Positions 15,297 to 17,099 of a stretch of 17,099 nucleotides of DNA are shown one piece after another (the first letter of the stretch is position 1; each line of letters begins with the position of its first letter). Source of the DNA: CAZJJK01 sp964546285 (lineage in GTDB: Bacteria; Spirochaetota; Spirochaetia; Treponematales; Breznakiellaceae); NCBI GenBank assembly GCA_964546285.1, contig CAZJJK010000070.1:1-17099 (forward strand). The letters run 5' to 3'. A program made the translations under genes and the position numbers. The notes below the pieces were generated by a model. The model was not told the origin of the DNA and searched no databases. It worked only from the letters and a program-made list of their open reading frames with translations.

Positions 15297-16202
15297 TTAT
15301 TCTTCGTAAACTCGATCTACATCTACGGGCAAAACATCTTCTTCAGTTTCTTCCACGACAAGCGCTGGTGCCGCTTCCGCTGGAACAACCGTTTCTGTAT
15401 TTGCGGCATAGCTTTCTATGTCGACTTCTTGATCCTCTTCGCGCACCGAGGCTTCTACGGGAGCGGCCTCGGAAATTTCCTCATCCTCGTCTTGGAGCGT
15501 TTCAATAATCTTTAAGCCAGCCTCATTGTCAGCCTCAACGACAGCATTAGCTATAATTTGAGTAAACAAGGTGATAGCTCGAATAGCGTCATCATTGCCA
15601 GGAATAGGGTAGGTGATACCTTCGGGATTACAGTTTGTATCAACCACGGCGACAATCGGGATACCCATGCGCTGGGCTTCAGCTACAGCGATCCCTTCTT
15701 TACGAGTATCAATAATAAACAAAATTCCTGGCGGGTCCTTCATTTCCTTAATGCCGCCCAAGTTTTTTTGAAGCTTTACTCGTTCCTTTGCCAGCGTCGC
15801 TATTTCTTTTTTAGTAAGATTTTCAAAAGTGCCATCAACTTCCATTTTTTCCAATTTCTTGAGTCTAAGCAAGGATTTTTTTATGGTTGAAAAATTTGTA
15901 AGCATACCGCCAAGCCAGCGATTGTTAACAAAAAACATGCCGCAACGTTCCGCTTCTTTTTGGATAGCTTGTTGCGCTTGTTTCTTTGTCCCGACGAATA
16001 AGACAGACTTTCCACTGATCACCGTTTTACGAATAGCGTCGTACGCTTCTTTGATAGACTGTATGGTCTTTTGAAGGTCGATAATGTGAATTCCATTGCG
16101 TTCCGCGAAAATATACTTCTTCATCCGCGGATCCCAACGCTTAACTTGGTGGCCGAAGTGTACGCCCGATTCAAGTAGGCTCTTCATGGTTACTACTGCC
16201 AA
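15297..16202 (-). CDS. rpsB: 30S ribosomal protein S2 with acidic C-terminal extension
   Basis: S2 (301 aa) binds late to the 30S subunit and is needed for S1 binding. The core covers residues 1-235: MKSLLESGVHFGHQ, KRWDPRMKKYIFAERNGIHI, FVNNRWLGGMLTNF (91-104), DPPGILFIID, and IPIVAVVDTNCNPEGITYPI then PGNDDAIRAI. About 65 further residues (236-301) are strongly acidic and Ala/Val-rich, beyond the ~230-250 aa of many S2 proteins. The start is TTG at 16202-16200, five bases after GGGAGG; homologues commonly begin MAVVTM or MAVISM. The next ATG would drop five residues and is worse spaced. First gene of a nine-gene string ending at 7178. Confidence 0.96.
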   Translation of the reverse strand: MAVVTMKSLLESGVHFGHQVKRWDPRMKKYIFAERNGIHIIDLQKTIQSIKEAYDAIRKTVISGKSVLFVGTKKQAQQAIQKEAERCGMFFVNNRWLGGMLTNFSTIKKSLLRLKKLEKMEVDGTFENLTKKEIATLAKERVKLQKNLGGIKEMKDPPGILFIIDTRKEGIAVAEAQRMGIPIVAVVDTNCNPEGITYPIPGNDDAIRAITLFTQIIANAVVEADNEAGLKIIETLQDEDEEISEAAPVEASVREEDQEVDIESYAANTETVVPAEAAPALVVEETEEDVLPVDVDRVYEE

Positions 16203-16237
16203 AACATCCTCCCTGGTCGATAATATCTTCTAAAACC

Positions 16238-16263
16238 GTTAGCCATGGTTAAACATGGATAAC
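16238..16263 (-). promoter_or_regulatory. Palindromic stem-loop in the rpsB leader
   Basis: A 26-bp imperfect palindrome, centred between 16250 and 16251, matches at 11 of 13 symmetric positions. On the minus strand it reads GTTA-T-CCATG, a six-base loop, then CATGG-C-TAAC. It lies about 36 bases upstream of the rpsB TTG start. As RNA it would be a stable stem-loop suited to autogenous control by S2; as DNA it could be a repressor operator. A possible -10 element (CATAAT, 16281-16276) sits just upstream but has no good -35. Its function is inferred. Confidence 0.45.
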
Positions 16264-16325
16264 TTAGTCTTTGATATTATGACTCCGTCTCTCTATCTCA
16301 CCATTAATGGCGGAAATTATGAAAG

Positions 16326-16913
16326 CTAATCCGTTAATGGATAAGCGTTCTCTCTTAACATGACATAAAAATCGTGCAATGGCAAGCCTACGATTGAACT
16401 GTAAGAACCCGAGATGCTAACAATGAAACAGCCAGCCAGACCTTGAATACGATAAGCGCCAGCGACACCCTGCCATTCACCTGTTTCTAGGTACCATTCG
16501 ATCTCGCTTTCGGAAAGAAGTGAGAAACGAACAAGGCTGACATTTGACCTGACATCCATATTCCCAGACCGACGATTATATAAGGCCATCCCGGTTATTA
16601 CACGATGTTCCCGACCGGATAGTGATCGTAACATTGAGGCGGCGCTTTCCCTGTCATGGGCTTTTCCAAAAATCTCATTGTCTACGGCAATCAACGTATC
16701 CGCGCCAAAAACCCACAAAGGCAGACTATCGGTATATGAAGAAACAACCGTTTCCGCTTTTTTAAGCGCCAGCTTTTCGGCCCGTTGGACCGGATCTTGA
16801 TCAACGATTAGTTCTTCATTAATCAATGGCGGGCGAATACTGAACGGCAGACCAAGAAGCTTGAAAAATTCTTGTCTACGCAAGGAGCCAGAGGCTAATA
16901 TAATGGGTTCCAT
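16326..16913 (-). CDS. maf: Maf-like nucleotide pyrophosphatase
   Basis: Maf proteins (here 195 aa) hydrolyse non-canonical or modified nucleoside triphosphates, a house-cleaning role, and some affect septum formation. The family blocks are present: ILASGSLRRQEFF near the N-terminus (usual ASxSPRR, here with Leu for Pro), FGADTLIAVDNEIFGK with the catalytic Asp, MLRSLSGREHRVITGMAL, and YLETGEWQGVAGAYRIQGLA then GSYSSIVGLPL. I chose the ATG at 16913 because Maf proteins begin two to four residues before the ILAS motif and AAGG lies eight bases upstream. An in-frame TTG at 16976, with AAGGTGG near it, would add 21 residues and cannot be excluded. It precedes rpsB by 123 bp on the same strand. 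Confidence 0.9.
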   Translation of the reverse strand: MEPIILASGSLRRQEFFKLLGLPFSIRPPLINEELIVDQDPVQRAEKLALKKAETVVSSYTDSLPLWVFGADTLIAVDNEIFGKAHDRESAASMLRSLSGREHRVITGMALYNRRSGNMDVRSNVSLVRFSLLSESEIEWYLETGEWQGVAGAYRIQGLAGCFIVSISGSYSSIVGLPLHDFYVMLRENAYPLTD

Positions 16914-16985
16914 AAAAAAGACCTTACCATAAAATATGTTAATGATGTCAGCAACGTTTACGAAATACGTAAACAAACCGCCACC

Positions 16986-17012
16986 TTGACATGCTTAGCC
17001 TAAAAACATTAT
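16986..17012 (+). promoter_or_regulatory. Candidate promoter of the tRNA-Arg gene
   Basis: A perfect TTGACA (16986-16991) is followed after 15 bases by CATTAT (17007-17012, four of six). The expected start near 17019 is just before the tRNA at 17026. The short spacer and weak -10 reduce confidence. It overlaps the region upstream of the possible longer maf start. Confidence 0.4.
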
Positions 17013-17025
17013 CGTTTTTTACATG

Positions 17026-17099
<74 letters not shown>

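Overview
The window looks like chromosomal core DNA from a spirochaete of the Treponema group. The evidence is gene order and protein content. One strand carries rpsF-ssb-rpsR-membrane protein-rplI-dnaB, with a divergent pair (unknown protein plus rsmD) upstream. The other carries rpsB-tsf-frr-uppS-cdsA-dxr-rseP. From memory, both orders match blocks of the Treponema pallidum chromosome (the TP0058-TP0065 and TP0600-TP0606 regions); I could not check this by search. Base composition is moderately AT-rich by eye. TTG starts are used for rsmD, dxr and rpsB. I see no insertion sequence, phage gene, CRISPR array or broken gene.

Layout. Positions 103-1263 (+) encode a response regulator whose output domain resembles a PP2C/SpoIIE phosphatase that has lost most of its metal ligands. 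It converges on rsmD (1375-1911, -), which shares a transcript with an uncharacterised helical protein (1908-2363, -). That pair diverges from the rpsF operon (2492-7022, +): S6, SSB, S18, a YybS/DUF2232-like membrane protein, L9, DnaB and a ComFB-family protein. The rpsF leader can form a stem that buries its own Shine-Dalgarno sequence. A convergent junction with a minus-strand terminator (7101-7130) follows.

From 7178 to 16202 all genes lie on the minus strand in one tightly packed string, read rpsB, tsf, frr, uppS, cdsA, dxr, rseP, a CpXC-domain protein and a secreted beta-propeller protein. Several junctions overlap by 1-4 bases. The string joins translation (S2, EF-Ts, ribosome recycling factor) to lipid-carrier and isoprenoid synthesis (UppS, Dxr), phospholipid synthesis (CdsA) and envelope proteolysis (RseP). 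A maf gene lies upstream on the same strand (16326-16913), and a tRNA-Arg(CCG) gene on the plus strand closes the window (17026-17099).

Most of the window is housekeeping, and I do not see a clearly new multi-gene system. The points most worth a second look are the RssB-like pseudophosphatase response regulator, the rpsF and rpsB leaders, a strong tsf-frr hairpin, the CpXC/propeller pair at the end of the rpsB operon, and the ComFB gene behind dnaB.
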